Origin: Haemaphysalis longicornis
Lineage: Eukaryota; Arthropoda; Arachnida; Ixodida; Ixodidae
DNA: 64,000 nucleotides
Reading direction: 5' to 3'
Assembly (NCBI GenBank): GCA_013339765.2
Contig: CM023449.1
Coordinates: forward strand, 119,106,957-119,170,956
This document shows positions 24,795 to 36,396 of this stretch, one piece after another; position 1 is the first letter of the stretch, and every line of letters begins with the position of its first letter. The translations under genes were made by a program, and so were the position numbers. The notes beneath the pieces are model-generated. The model was not told the origin of the DNA, ran no database searches, and saw nothing but the letters and a program-made list of their open reading frames with translations.

Positions 24795-25523
24795 TCAGGG
24801 AGCAACTTGAGGTAGTGGCATTGCTGGGAAAAGTTTTGAAGCTAGCTCCTCCCTCACCACTGCTCGGATTGCCTCGCGTATTGTATCTAAGCTAATAGCC
24901 CCGGTACCGATCGTCTCCGAAGCAAGCGCATTGATGGGGCGGTCGTACTGCCTTGTACAAATTTCCAGCGTCTTCTCCAATTCGGCAGTCTGAGACGTGG
25001 ATTCGGCCACCGTTTTAGGTGTGTTGCGTACAAGGCAAGCAAAGAGTTCTTGCTTCACTCGTCGCATCATAAATCTGAGTTTTTTTCTTTCGTCATCTCG
25101 GGGTCCGCGCGGCGAAATAGTCTCTTTATCTCCTCACCGAAGATCAGGACCCCTTCATTGGGATGCTGCGTCCGTGTTTCCAACAAACGTACAGCTCGTT
25201 CTTCCCGCATGACGGTGGCGAATGCTTTGAGGAACTCGTTTTCGGAATGTTTCTTCGTCATCACACCGGTTAAAGACCCGAACACGCTCCAGTTTTTCCA
25301 ACCAGTCCTCAGGGTCTTCACCGGGGGATCGGCGGAACGATGGTGGTTCCCGGGGCTGTTGTAGGACAATGGGAGGAGTGGCTTGTTGCGCTATGCTGTT
25401 GGTTTCAGCGGTCTTTCTCTTCGTTCGTGCTGGTAGGAGACCAAACTCGGCCGGTAAAACTTTAATTCGGCGGCTTGCTCGGCTTGGGCTGGCTTGTCGG
25501 CTTCCAGAAGGCGTAGGCAGCAT
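24795..25523 (-). pseudogene. Ty3/gypsy gag relic
   Basis: The first ATG is at 25523. The minus-strand frame has a basic, Ser/Pro-rich N-terminus, then PPSFRRSPGEDPEDWLEKLE, a typical gypsy capsid start (GEDPEDWLxxFE). The continuation in overlapping frames (25369-24795) includes an AFATVMREERAVRLLE segment and a helix-rich C-terminal part. No intact CCHC knuckle was found. It directly follows the 5' LTR. Confidence 0.7.
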
Positions 25524-25557
25524 AAAGGGTGCGTAGGCCGCACCTCCGCCAGTTGTC

Positions 25558-25953
25558 ACGAATCTAAAGATGCCGCTGTTGGCTTAAAGGAAAAACAGGT
25601 TTGTTGCAGCGAACTTTTTCTGCCCTAACAATTTAAAAATACACAGGCAGTAAAACATCAGTCGACAAAGGTATGTGCGCCGACTGTGTCACCGAATCGA
25701 ATACCGCGGCGTCTGCTCAACGCGAATGTTTCTCGAAGCGTCGAATTGCCTCCAGAACACTGTAGAATAAAGAAATATAATATAGGCTGGTGGCGTTAGT
25801 TTGATAAAACTGTACCTAACAAAGGAGGCAACACGTGCGGCATAAAGAATGGAACACGCACTTCAATTAGCCCATGGTTAACACAAATAACTCAGCCCGG
25901 AGCAGCCGGTCGGCAAAAGCATCAAGAGCAAACTAAATCCATGGTTCTCCCCA
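25558..25953 (-). repeat. Ty3/gypsy 5' LTR
   Basis: This is the partner of 20176-20597, upstream of gag in the minus-strand orientation. Its inner edge is near TGTCACGAATC, next to a TGGCGGAGG-type putative primer site that I cannot assign to a tRNA with confidence. It is strongly diverged from its partner. Confidence 0.75.
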
Positions 25954-25979
25954 ATATGTGATGTGGTTCACCCCAATGG

Positions 25980-26830
25980 TGTGATGAATGGGGCATGATT
26001 CCTAATGCTAACAAGTGTGTGTATCTTCCTGTCACTCATAAAAAAAAACACTAAAGCATCTGTACAAACTAGGTTCATTGCCGCTGGAAGAGGTGAATAA
26101 CTATAAGTATTTAGGCGTGACACTAACAAATAACATGTCCTGGAACCTTCACATCAACAACGTTTGCTCTTCTGCCTTCCGAAAGCTTTGTTATCGAAAA
26201 CACAAACTTAAAAGTGCCCCGCCTAGCGTTAAGCTTTTAGCTTACGTAGCATTAATAAGACCCAAGCTCGAATACGCATGCACCGTTTGGGATCCGTATA
26301 CAGAAGTTAACATTGATAACCTTGAACAAATTCAAAGAAACGCTGTGCGGTTTATACATAACAAATTTTCCCGAACTGATTCCCCCAACAAACTAATGAA
26401 AATTAACTACCTACCTTTACTCAAAATTCGAAGACAGCAATTCAGACGACTTTGTTTCCATACTCGTAGGTAACAAATTAGCACTCGACCCTTCACTGTT
26501 CATATCGCCCTTAACAACAAGTGTTACCCGGCACCGCCAACCCAACGCGCTTACTCCTTACTTTTCACGAACTAACCTTTTCAAGTTTTATTTTTTTCCA
26601 CACACTATCAGTGAGTGGAATGACCTAGCCACCACAAATGTGCAGTCATGAAGTGGTGTATTGCTGTTGAACTGTGTTCACTTGTATCGCCCACCCTGCT
26701 TGGACCTAGTGTCCGCAGTATGTTCTAAATAAATAGACAAGTAAATAACTAAATAAATGAAATAAACAAATAAATAAAAAGTAAATAAATAAATAATTAA
26801 TAAATAAATATAAATAAATAAATATATTAC
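25980..26830 (+). pseudogene. LINE 3' end, jockey/CR1-like, with (TAAA)n tail
   Basis: A 5'-truncated ORF2 C-terminus begins about 25985. The 26078-26473 frame contains NNYKYLGVTLTNNMSWNLHI, then LAYVALIRPKLEYACTVWDP and LEQIQRNAVRFI, the post-RT region of jockey-type LINEs. A frame break follows, then a further ISEWNDL-like string at about 26610. It ends in the (TAAA)n tail at 26724-26828. It begins almost exactly where the gypsy 5' LTR ends, so it probably inserted at or beside the LTR edge. Confidence 0.8.
26724..26828 (+). repeat. (TAAA)n microsatellite, LINE tail
   Basis: Imperfect runs of AAATA and TAAATAAA extend over about 100 bp directly after the LINE body. This is the usual 3' tail of such elements. 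Confidence 0.85.
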
Positions 26831-26979
26831 CATTTATTGAAATCCGCGTCGCGCTTGTTGGTTCGTGGATTCGTGAAATCCGTTTTTAGCGGCTTCATTT
26901 CTTGCCTTAAGGTTTCCGCCTTGATATTTGGAGTGACCTTTACCCAAAAATACACCCATTTGGCTTGCTCATTCGCTCG

Positions 26980-27079
26980 TTTTATATTAGCACAAACCGT
27001 CTGTAAAGTTTGTGCTTATTCAATGAAATACAAAGGGAAGGTATACGAGGACAGATATTACTGCAGAACTTGTAAATAA
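26980..27079 (+). CDS. Candidate Cys-rich terminal exon
   Basis: After a possible acceptor (TTTTATATTAG at about 26990), the frame reads CKVCAYSMKYKGKVYEDRYY and CRTCK, then a stop at 27077-27079. The two CxxC pairs suggest a small zinc-binding or disulphide-bonded end. I do not recognise the family. An upstream exon was not found, and chance is a fair alternative. Confidence 0.2.
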
Positions 27080-28381
27080 GAAAGGGCCAGATAGAAATTG
27101 AAACACGAAACTACGAAACACACATTTCGAAAGAATGTTGGAGTCTAAATGCTAGTTTTGAAATATTTCTTCTACGACAACGGTATTTCGTCAAACTCCG
27201 GCAAGTACGTTTCCAAGATAAAGCGACACCTGAAGCTTATGGAGAATGAAGGAACATGCAAGCCACAGAGACTTCTTCGTACTGGCAGAAGAAATGTTTT
27301 AATATTGTTGACTTTTTAACGACATAGAAAGGACGCACTTAGCAAGGGAGATGTGTGGTCAAGTCAATATCGTAAACTTCGCTTCTAAATTTAGATGTTG
27401 TGAAAGCAAACACAAAAAATTCAATTTCCAAATATGCATGCGTGAGAAACAAGACACCGCTTAAAAAACATAAAAGGACTAGCTCTTTTTTTTTGTCTGT
27501 AGAGAAGACCGTACATGTTGGCGCAGTAAATGAGTTTACACAAGAGACTACAATTATCACAGGACATGCCATTAAAGTGGCCTAAAACATCAAATATATC
27601 TGAAGCTATATAATCAGCATGACCAGTTTCTCTGCAATGGCGAGCAATTGTGATATTATTCACATTGACCAAAATCAAACCGACATCGGTCTTTAGCCAC
27701 CCTTCTCCTTACAGAAAGCACTGAGAAGCACGCAGTGAAGAACCAGTCCCGCTAAAAAACGCAAGAAGGGTAGATTTGGAGCCCAGTAGATAGCATGTCT
27801 TACCTCCCCATTCCCGTAAGCTATACGCGTTTACTACTTGTTTTCACGCTTTAACAAAACCAATCTCTTATTTCAGAGCTCAATATGCAGGCGTACTTAT
27901 GCAATTTTTATCAGCCACTAGTGCACGACAGAAAACTTGACGGAATACCTTCAATTCCGCCCGAATTCAAAGAAACAAATAAACCAATAGCGAAAATATA
28001 CGTTCTACATTACCCTACGTTAACGTTGGGGATGTTTAAACGCTGAAAATTGTTGGTCCCACCCTTCAGAGAGCCAAATATTAAGTAAACGTTGCAGCCG
28101 TAGTTAGCATTTTTGGAAAAATAAGCAAAGAGTTGGTTGTTTGGCAACGTGCATTCCTTGTAAACAACTGGGGAAAATAGTTCAAGAAGAACATTTCCAA
28201 AATGAGTATGTTTAAATATTTGGCTCTAATCCACGCTGTGACGGAGGTTGGACTGCGAAGCAGTAAATGATGCCCACAATGACTGTCCATGCGGCGTCAC
28301 TTGAATTTGCACACGTGGCTCTACAAAGAAAGAAAGCAGAGACTCAGCCACCCGTTACCTGTGATTCGCGGGGTGGTATCT
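27080..28381. other. Unassigned sequence
   Basis: No gene is recognised. A minus-strand frame at 27421-27678 contains an ARHCRETGH string that slightly recalls Penelope C-termini but is unsupported. Confidence 0.4.
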
Positions 28382-28418
28382 CGAACGCTGGGCCCCTGTG
28401 TTTGGGGCCCAGCGTTCG
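28382..28418. repeat. 15-bp perfect hairpin
   Basis: CGAACGCTGGGCCCC and its exact inverse GGGGCCCAGCGTTCG are separated by TGTGTTT. It is GC-rich and would be very stable as RNA or cruciform DNA. Confidence 0.85.
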
Positions 28419-28943
28419 GGCTGTGCTCTGGACAAAGGAAAAGGAGAGCGGCACCTTTCGAAGGGTGCGGAGGAGGGCGGCACGTGCGGCTGTGACGCCA
28501 TCTTTCTCGTTGCCTTATTTCACTCTTCTTTCATGCGTCGCCTCCAAAAGGCGCCCTCCAACTTCCACAGACGCTGAATCCAAAACACCGTCTGTCTTAC
28601 CGTCTCCACGTGTGGGCGTAGCTGAGCCAGAGATACGAGGGGTTCTCGCTCCGCTTGTCTTCGGGCGCGGGTTCGATCCCTTAGGGTGCCAGTACTTTGT
28701 GCAGATTGTGTATAGGGAGTATCTAGTAGTAGCCTGGGATGATTATTTGTGTAGCCAGTACGAGCTTGGGAGTTTTCTGCTGATGCGTACACGAAAATTT
28801 CCTTGGCTGGTTAGATGTATACTGCTTCGCAGTTAAACGCATGCTACTACAAAGATTCTTTGAGGGCTGCTATCCTCCTTACGTGTCTCAGTCTCGTAAC
28901 AAGCGGTGATGCTTGAGGAAATGTGGGGCTTGCGAGACAAACT

Positions 28944-28994
28944 TGCAGGTAACCGTTGCGCGGCCTCTGGGATTCCGCGCAAGGGTTACCTGCA
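28944..28994. repeat. 20-bp near-perfect hairpin
   Basis: TGCAGGTAACCGTTGCGCGG pairs with CCGCGCAAGGGTTACCTGCA with a single mismatch, around an 11-base loop (28964-28974). A small inverted repeat insertion or a hairpin RNA precursor would both fit. Confidence 0.85.
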
Positions 28995-31900
28995 CTCAAC
29001 TGACAGCGCAATTTGTCTGTGGGTCCAGAGCTTAGTGTCTTTCTTCTTCTGCTCTATACAGTTTGGAGGCGTACATATTTTTGTCCGTGCTTGCTGCATT
29101 TACGGTACCTTACCTACGTGCACTTGTGTAAAGGACTTACCGGGATTAACCGGCAGCTTGTGTAAACAGCCATCTTTCTATTATTTATACCGCATTTCGT
29201 ACAATGTCACCATAAAAATCCGCAATAATGGATACCAATTGAATTTCTATTCATAGACTGTACTACCATCGCATGCCCCGAGGGCAGCACTCCGGTGGAT
29301 CATCTTGTGTAAAGAAGGAGGAGTCACTGATGCACATTGTTCCAGAACTAACGGCCTGCATTTCACTGTTTCTAGATTCTATTACATCTCTTATTCACAC
29401 TTGAAAAACGACACTTTTCCGCTGCAGTAGAGGTTCCTGTGTCAACCAGAATTTTTTTCTTGCATGTTTTACCCATTGCATTCGGGCTTTAACACAAATT
29501 CAGTGCATGTGAGCGGCGCACTGTCCCAGAGAACGATATACTCGAAAACTCGGTGCGGTGTATTATTTTACACCGCTAACCGGCTGGGTTTATTGACACG
29601 TTCTATCATCGCAAGGCTGCTCGGCATCGAGTCCTGCCTTTCTTCTCGTACAAAATTAAAGCCAGTTTACAATAAATCTCCATAAACATTTTCGAAACAA
29701 AAGCAAGCAAAAAAGCTCCGGTCACGAATAACCCCGCTGTTTGCATCTGGTTTCACGCTTCTTTTGGCGGTAGATTTGGGCGCTGCATAATTGTATTGAC
29801 ATTCAAGTATTACTTGGGGACGAATGCACTGATCCCCGTGGGCCGGCAGGAGAGAATTTCACCACTTGTACACCTTATTCCCATCCCCAACACGACTTGT
29901 GTTTCTGAGTGATCCGAGACCTTGAATTCCAACTTCATTAAAAGTGAAACGTTAACACGATCTATCGAGTAGAGCGTACCATTCACTTGTTCTCTACAGC
30001 AACTCAGCTTCATTGCCGCTGTTTGTGAACTTTTTTTAGCGCTTCAGATTGGTGTTTGTGCATTTCACGGCCGAATGTGCTGATTTTATATTCACTATGG
30101 GTAATGCTAAAGCTTTCGGCATCATAGGTTAACGTTAAGTTCACATGTACGTGGAGGAATAATGATAAAAGTGAGACGTTATTTCTTATAAAAGCAACTT
30201 TCCGGCCCTTTTAAAATGTCGTAACATCGGTCGAGTACGCTTGACGTTTACCGTCTGAGTGTGAGAAATTCGATCGCTACAGAAGGCATTAAAATGTTCC
30301 AAAACATGCGCTTTCAAAATCTCTTTAATCTCTAGTGCTAATTCTAAAATAAGATCTGTTGGCTTCATAAAACCCTTCTGCTTAATTTTAAATCTCTGGC
30401 GTCACTTTCACCGGAAGCCACGAGTATGAGTGCTCTTACAGCTTCGAAAAAAATACGGTTGTGCTGCGTCAATATTTTAAGCACCCAGGTTCCTTTGCCC
30501 TGTGTTTTTGTGCTATACTGCTTCCCATGCGCGCTTGATTCTACAGAAAAAATTTTGCTATTATTGATCCTCACCCCACCCTATATTGCACGACTGCATA
30601 GTAACACTTCCAACAGGGAATAAAATAAACGTAGTTGAAATTTCTAGAACCCTTGTAACGTACCTAGAAAATCCGCTCAGCTTCGCACTGGTGAAGCCAA
30701 GATTGAGCAAACTACGAAGCTGGTGGCCCCACCTAGCTTATTCTCGGTTCGGCTTATTTAATGCGTCCTTACGCTCGGAGATTGTTGTGATGAGCCCAAG
30801 GATGCGGGTTCGAACGCGGCTGTGGTGAATGATGTGTTAGCGGCGAAAAGCAAACACCCAGGGCCTCTTACTAAGCGTACAGCTGCCAGTTAGCCTAGCC
30901 TCATCTTCTCGCTCCGGTCGACCTTATTTTATGCGGAACCATCCCCGAGTAGAGTTTAGCCGGGCTGCAAGGCTAGCAGATGACGCTGCTGGAAGCTGGG
31001 GCAACTAGAGTTGAGCCCTGCTAGGAGGCTGAGCATTAAACTAAGTGTATGTTTATTTGGTAGACTCGAAGCAAGACCACATTTTTTTATCGAAACTTGG
31101 AGGCATTGCTCAGCGAGATAACGCACAGGCACCCATGGGAGTTTCTCAGAACGCCACGGGTGAGCGTTCGAGGGATGACATTTTCCTGGTACACGACCCT
31201 TGAGACAGAATACCGAATGTTTCATTCGTCTAAGGAACACTAACGCTAAACAACAATTTCCCTCCTATGCAAAAAAAATTGTAAATACATGGCTTAGATG
31301 CGATTGCACTAGCATCTTCTATAAGATCCGGACCACCTGCATAACCTAAATTACGTGAGATATGTTTAGTTTACCTGCTGCAGCACTCACCCTCTAAATA
31401 AAAAAAAACTGGGAAATCGGAGCTGCAAGCTCCCACGAAAGAACTCTAGGTCATTCACTCTTTATTACGCAGAGGTCGTTGAACCTATTACGCAGTGCGC
31501 CGCAATCCCCCGGACACGCGGGATTGCGGGGTTTTGGGGTTGTGCCAAAAGCAGTCGTGTGAGGGGGGTCAGAATTGAGATTCCAGCGGAAGATAGAAGC
31601 AACTGAAACAATCCGGAAAGGAGGGGAAACAGGAAGAGATGAGAAAGAAATGAGAAGTAATTTCACCGCAAGGGAAATAAGAGAGTAATTTTATGTGCAA
31701 TATTTCAGCAGCGCTTATGACGCCTTAAATGAGGTCTGCACCGTTTTCCAAAACACGCAGGTGTTAACTAGGCGGCTCAGACACATATGGCACAGTGGCA
31801 GTGCTATAACGAGGCAGAAGCTCACGTTTGTGTCTTCGTCCTCTCTGAAAGCACGAAAATATCTTTTTGGTGCAAGTGACGCTCTTTTCTATTTGTTAGC

Positions 31901-34900
31901 TGCTTACCATAATGCTCACCATTGTTCCGGCAAGGTCGTTACCCAGCCACGTATAGAAGAAAAAAGTAAGGTCTGCCTACTTCAAGAAATGCGCGGAGAG
32001 TTGTGGCTGCAGCCGCAGTGGTTCTGCACAGGAGAATGCTCGGGCGCATAGCTGCCATTAGACTCGTTTTCTAGACAGTCGTCATCTGTCTTGCGGACAA
32101 AAGGTCTTAATGGAAGCCGCCAGGCAGCTGGCGACGTGTTTAAATATAGAAGTGCGAAAACTGACCTCGTTACTCAGCCTTAAAAGTTGGGGAGGAAATA
32201 AAATAAAGGGTTTTCCGGCGTTCCTCAACAAATGTTGGTTTTGTAAATGAGTGTTCAGTTATGTGCAAGTTAATTTATCTAGCCACTACACCTAACAACA
32301 CGCCACGTCAGAGAATCCAGGGTCTTTCACGTTGCTTTGTTCCTTCTTTGCGACAAAACACACTTTCACGTTTCCGACGCAAGTGGCACCATTTTGGCGG
32401 ATTTGTCGTGGCCTTTATAACACACAAAAGCTTATTGTGAGAGGGAGAAAAAGCAGCTTTCTTCTGAAATCTCACTTCTGAATAACCCGGCTTGTGTTTC
32501 AGACTTGGCTACATTTCTTACCGCTCGCAAAAACATGCTAAGCAATCATAAGCTTTTTACCTGTAAGGTAACCACGCCATAATTTTTAGAGTGTATTGGC
32601 GTCTGAATGTAGGTCAGAGGGAGGGTGGCGTGTATTTAGTGTTTTTTACTGGATTTCATGTAACTTTTTTGTCATTTCGTTTTTGCTATGAAAATGTGTT
32701 GGCCTCTTTCAAAATTACGCGTAAGAACATCGTTGTTTAGTAGCCATGGGTCCTAGAAAACTGCATACTTAATTGGTCCTAAATTACAATCACAGTGAAA
32801 AATGTTGCATAACTTGAATATACAACCTTGTTTTGTGCTTCCTAAGCTCATTCTTTCAAGGAATGCAAAAATGCGTCAAATAAATTAGAACAATCTGAAT
32901 GCAGGTCTTGCGTCTATGACATAACAAAGCCTAATCAAACAAGTGGGCACATAAATTACCATGGATTCGTCGGCCGAAGCGGCGAGCCCTCTGAAAATAA
33001 TTCTGATGCCCTGAAGCCAAATACACGCCTTTCATTTGCACCTTACATGGATTCGGTAAGAACACAAACTAACCAACGCTACTGACAAGACTCACAGTTA
33101 GACAAACTAACCAACGCTACTGACAAGACTCACAGTTTGACCGCGAGACAACCAATTGACAATCGTGGGCACAAGCGAACGTCCGACGTTCGGCGTCCGT
33201 AGCAGCGAAACGTCTTCTAAAGCAAAGTGGTTTCGATGCGTTCTGTAGCGCTTGCTTGTCATTTAAAATGCAAAGTAAGGACCCCGGAGTAGGAAATGTC
33301 GTATTAGCTGTTACATGTTCTAGAGCGCGTAGTTTCCAATAACAAATACCAAAAGAATGCCCGCTGCTGGGCAGCGCCAGCGCCGTGGCTTCGCCATGTT
33401 CGATAGGGCTAACTTAGAATTACTGAAATACACCTGAGCGCGCTGTGCTAGCCGACGCGTGGGCATTCGCGATGGCTCCGACGCGCTCCACAGCGCGTTC
33501 TTCAGACCAATTTATTCGTAAAGGTCAACAACGTATGTTGCTGAAACACTAAAATGCAGGAAGCGTAGACTAAAACGTAAGACTTGAATGCAGCAAAGCT
33601 GTACGCAACCTTCACGACCATCCCGACTGCTCAAGTCCACGATTTCAGCTAATTTGCTTCGTCTGTCCTGCAACGATCTTCACTCCATCATTGTTGCGCT
33701 ATCGGCGAAGAAGCAAATCAAATACAGAACGAACAAACGAAACGTGTAAACTTAAACTTGGCGCCGGCAATTGCAACGTGTATTTAATCACGTGTTTTGT
33801 CTTGCAGGTGCAGTGATTCCTCTCCCCACAGCCACAGCCGAGTGAGTAAGCTCTTTGACTCTCCGCTACTAACTCACGTTAGTAGCCGAGTGAGTAAGGA
33901 CGTCGGCTGGCTTCTTCGGTCAACCATACAAATGTTCGAATACGGCCGGTGCCGGTGATCTCTTTTCTTTATGCTGTTAAACTGATTTTTGTGAAAACCT
34001 GGAATCAAGGGATTGCTGAACAGCTTTGCTGTTAGAAATCGTTGTATGCAGGAACTCACCAGGTGTGCCGGAAAGAGCACTTAACGGTGGTCAATTGGAC
34101 GAAAATGCTTTAGCATTTACAACCCATCAGCCCTTAAGTGTCTCCAGGGCTTTTTCTCGCGTTTTATTTTCGTGTGTGCTTGCAGAATATAATACGGTAC
34201 AAACTTTCGCCAGCAAGAACCAACAGAGACGAAATATTTTGCAGATATGTCTTTCAAAAACTTGGCGCAATTGAGCAACAGCTGTAAGCTACTTTTTTAT
34301 ATCGTCCACTAAGACTTGCGAGTAAAAATTCACTTGGATTCCGTGATACAAATTTAACAAAACAAAGAGGGAAATAAAATTTGTTTGTTTCGATTTTTTT
34401 TATTTGGGAGAGAACATCTTCGTCTGTCGCATTGCAGTGTTTAACAAGGCACTCAAAAGTGCCAAATTTGATGCCTATTTAAAGGACAACATTTCATCGA
34501 TGTACCAACTCAATAGCGAAGAACGCCAAGGAAAGAACACATTGATCATTATTTCTGAAAAAACGATAACAAAAGGGATGGTGGAGTTTCCACATCCTCG
34601 ACTCTCCACAGCGAGATACTAGAACTAAAGCAGCGTGGTTAGGCGATGTTCTTGCTTGTCGACGCACTCTGAAATGAAGAAAAACAGAATCGGAGCAATT
34701 CGTATTCACTATACAAGGCCTTGCAAGTGCACAAATACCTGCAACGTCTGCGTGGGGGGCTATCTTTTGCGGCTCCGTGTATTCATCGCTATCCACACAT
34801 ATGAACAGGTTTCATTGTAGTCAGAAAGATCTGTGAAGCACACAGTTTAGGTTAAGCCTAATAGAATTTTGAATTATTTTATTCAACAGCAATGAGTAGC

Positions 34901-34974
34901 TTCTAGTTGGTATTAATTGAAACGTGAAGTGGGCGATTTCTTGGCGTGGGAACACTGAAAATTGTCATGTCCGT
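28995..34974. other. Unassigned sequence with small local repeats
   Basis: No gene is supported. I note an acceptor-like pyrimidine run ending CTCTATACAG at 29060, followed by a Cys-rich frame (ACCIYGTLPTCTC); a 10-bp hairpin at 31500-31529; a 12-bp inverted pair near 33436 and 33490 (GAGCGCGCTGTG and CACAGCGCGTTC); and the tandem duplication listed separately. Confidence 0.4.
33063..33138. repeat. 38-bp tandem duplication
   Basis: Two adjacent units begin ACAAACTAACCAACGCTACT and end CACAGTTAG or CACAGTTTG. They are almost identical, so the duplication is recent. Confidence 0.9.
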
Positions 34975-35103
34975 GGCCACTGTGCCAGCGCATGCGCTTT
35001 GCGCCCGCATCTCGCAGAAAAAAAAGCAGCTCCATCGTCTGCTGCCTTTAATCTGATTATCGGCAGTGGCGTTACCAGATAGATTATTAATCGCGCTCAC
35101 AGT
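34975..35103 (+). promoter_or_regulatory. Putative promoter with NRF-1-type palindrome
   Basis: AGCGCATGCGCT at 34987-34998 contains GCGCATGCGC, the NRF-1 recognition palindrome. In animals that factor controls many nuclear genes for mitochondrial and housekeeping proteins. It lies about 110 bp upstream of an ATG whose product resembles a mitochondrial presequence. No TATA box is seen. The GC content rises here relative to the flanks. The association is inferred from motif and position only. Confidence 0.4.
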
Positions 35104-35272
35104 ATGTCGTGGCGCTCTTCCTGCCCTCGAGCACTTCGCATTTTACCGGAGAGGAAACCGCGGCTGCGAACCGCGCGCATAAGTTCGACGCTGCAGTTGG
35201 CTGCCCCCGCGGAGGTCGACGCAAGTACACCCACACCGTATCCACGACCGACTGTCCATGACCTTATGTCTG
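35104..35272 (+). CDS. Candidate first coding exon, mitochondrial-presequence-like
   Basis: An ATG opens a 56-codon frame that stays open to the donor G|GTAAGTG at 35272/35273; after the donor it stops within two codons. The peptide starts MSWRSSCPRALRILPERKPR. It has ten Arg/Lys and only one acidic residue in its first 37, then a Pro-rich stretch ending TVHDLMSG, which is typical of a cleavable mitochondrial targeting sequence. It is GC-rich with many CpGs, unlike the neighbouring DNA. The exon ends in phase 1. The mature protein is not identified, and the next exon is not proven. A Pao insertion sits 0.7 kb downstream, in what would be the first intron. A frame on the opposite strand overlaps but has no such support. 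Confidence 0.45.
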
Positions 35273-35982
35273 GTAAGTGACCTTTAATACGTGGTTGAGT
35301 ACAAAAACCGAATAATTTCTTCGGAGAAATGTTATACGCGTACGTAGATTCAGCGCCGGCTATGTCGTGCACTAAATGTTTCAGACTCAGAAAAACAACT
35401 CACCTGCGACATTATAGCCAGCCGCCACTGGCAAACAGCTGATCCGCGGCAGGGCCTTCATACGCATCTGGCGATAGCTAGATCGCTCCACTCAACAGTA
35501 CTCGACGTCGAGGAATTACTTTGCGGTCAGTGGGCAACTGTTTGGAAATGATGCAGTTTCTGCGGTTGAACCGACCACTAAGCTCCCGTTGCAACCTTTG
35601 TGCCACAACCTCACACAACATTGACGAAAGTCGAAAACAGAGACGACACGGTGCTAACTCGAAACAATTTGTTTATTGAAACTCGCATTCGCTCGTAAGT
35701 GTGCGCAGAGGCTGTTGTTGAATTGCAGATAAGCTTGTTACACTCATGGGCGGAACCATGACTTTTCGCGTAACCTACGCTATCGCGGTACAGCTATCGA
35801 ATCACTCACACACGCCTTGCACAAAAAAAAAAACACAAGCTCACGCCGCGGCCTGCCTGGCCGCCATAAAGGCATGGAGGAAAAGAGGGCTCCCTGACCT
35901 GCGGGCCGCGTGCACAACGTCGCCTTAGCAACAGCTGCTTGGCCACAGATATGGCAGCGTACACACCTGGTTGCCTGCATGT
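35273..35982. other. Unassigned sequence, possible intron
   Basis: This follows the donor at 35273. No exon is recognised before the Pao element. CATGT at 35978-35982 is the left target-site duplication of that element. Confidence 0.4.
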
Positions 35983-36183
35983 TGTTACGAGTCGGGAAGC
36001 CGTTCTTCAGCGTTTATTGGCGCCGTGGAGAGAGCGACGCAAAGCCGTGCATGGTCGTTCCAGCGCAGCGTTCCGAACTCTCGCGCGTGCCTGCTGCATT
36101 CCCCATGCGTGCAAACGCGCCACTTTCTTCTCGTCGCCTCTATCATCATCCCCATGTTGGCGGTAAATTACAAATCCGCAACA
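35983..36183 (-). repeat. Pao 3' LTR (201 bp)
   Basis: This is the downstream LTR of the minus-strand element, with TG...CA termini on the coding strand. It is followed on the plus-strand left by CATGT. Confidence 0.9.
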
Positions 36184-36396
36184 TCCTCCGCGCCCACCAA
36201 ATGCGCATTTGCATGGGCACAAAAGCAGACATTTGAACTAGTCAAGTACATTCTCTACCGCGCACTAGCTGAACTTGTCAGGTCCTAGTTGTGACCGTTA
36301 TTTATACACTTTGCCGATTGTCCAAACATATTGCTGACTCCGTCACTGGGTAGCGCTGTGGTCGCAGCAGTTTGCAGCATGAAAGGTGAACACAAT

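Noticed and set aside
27421..27678. Minus-strand frame with ARHCRETGH, slightly like Penelope C-termini
   Set aside because: One short string without GIY-YIG or RT context.
28660..28700. GGGTTCGATCCC, a B-box-like string
   Set aside because: No matching A box at tRNA spacing and no SINE body recognised. Could be a degraded SINE.
30785..30830. GGGTTCGAACGC, another B-box-like string
   Set aside because: Same reason; no A box or tail.
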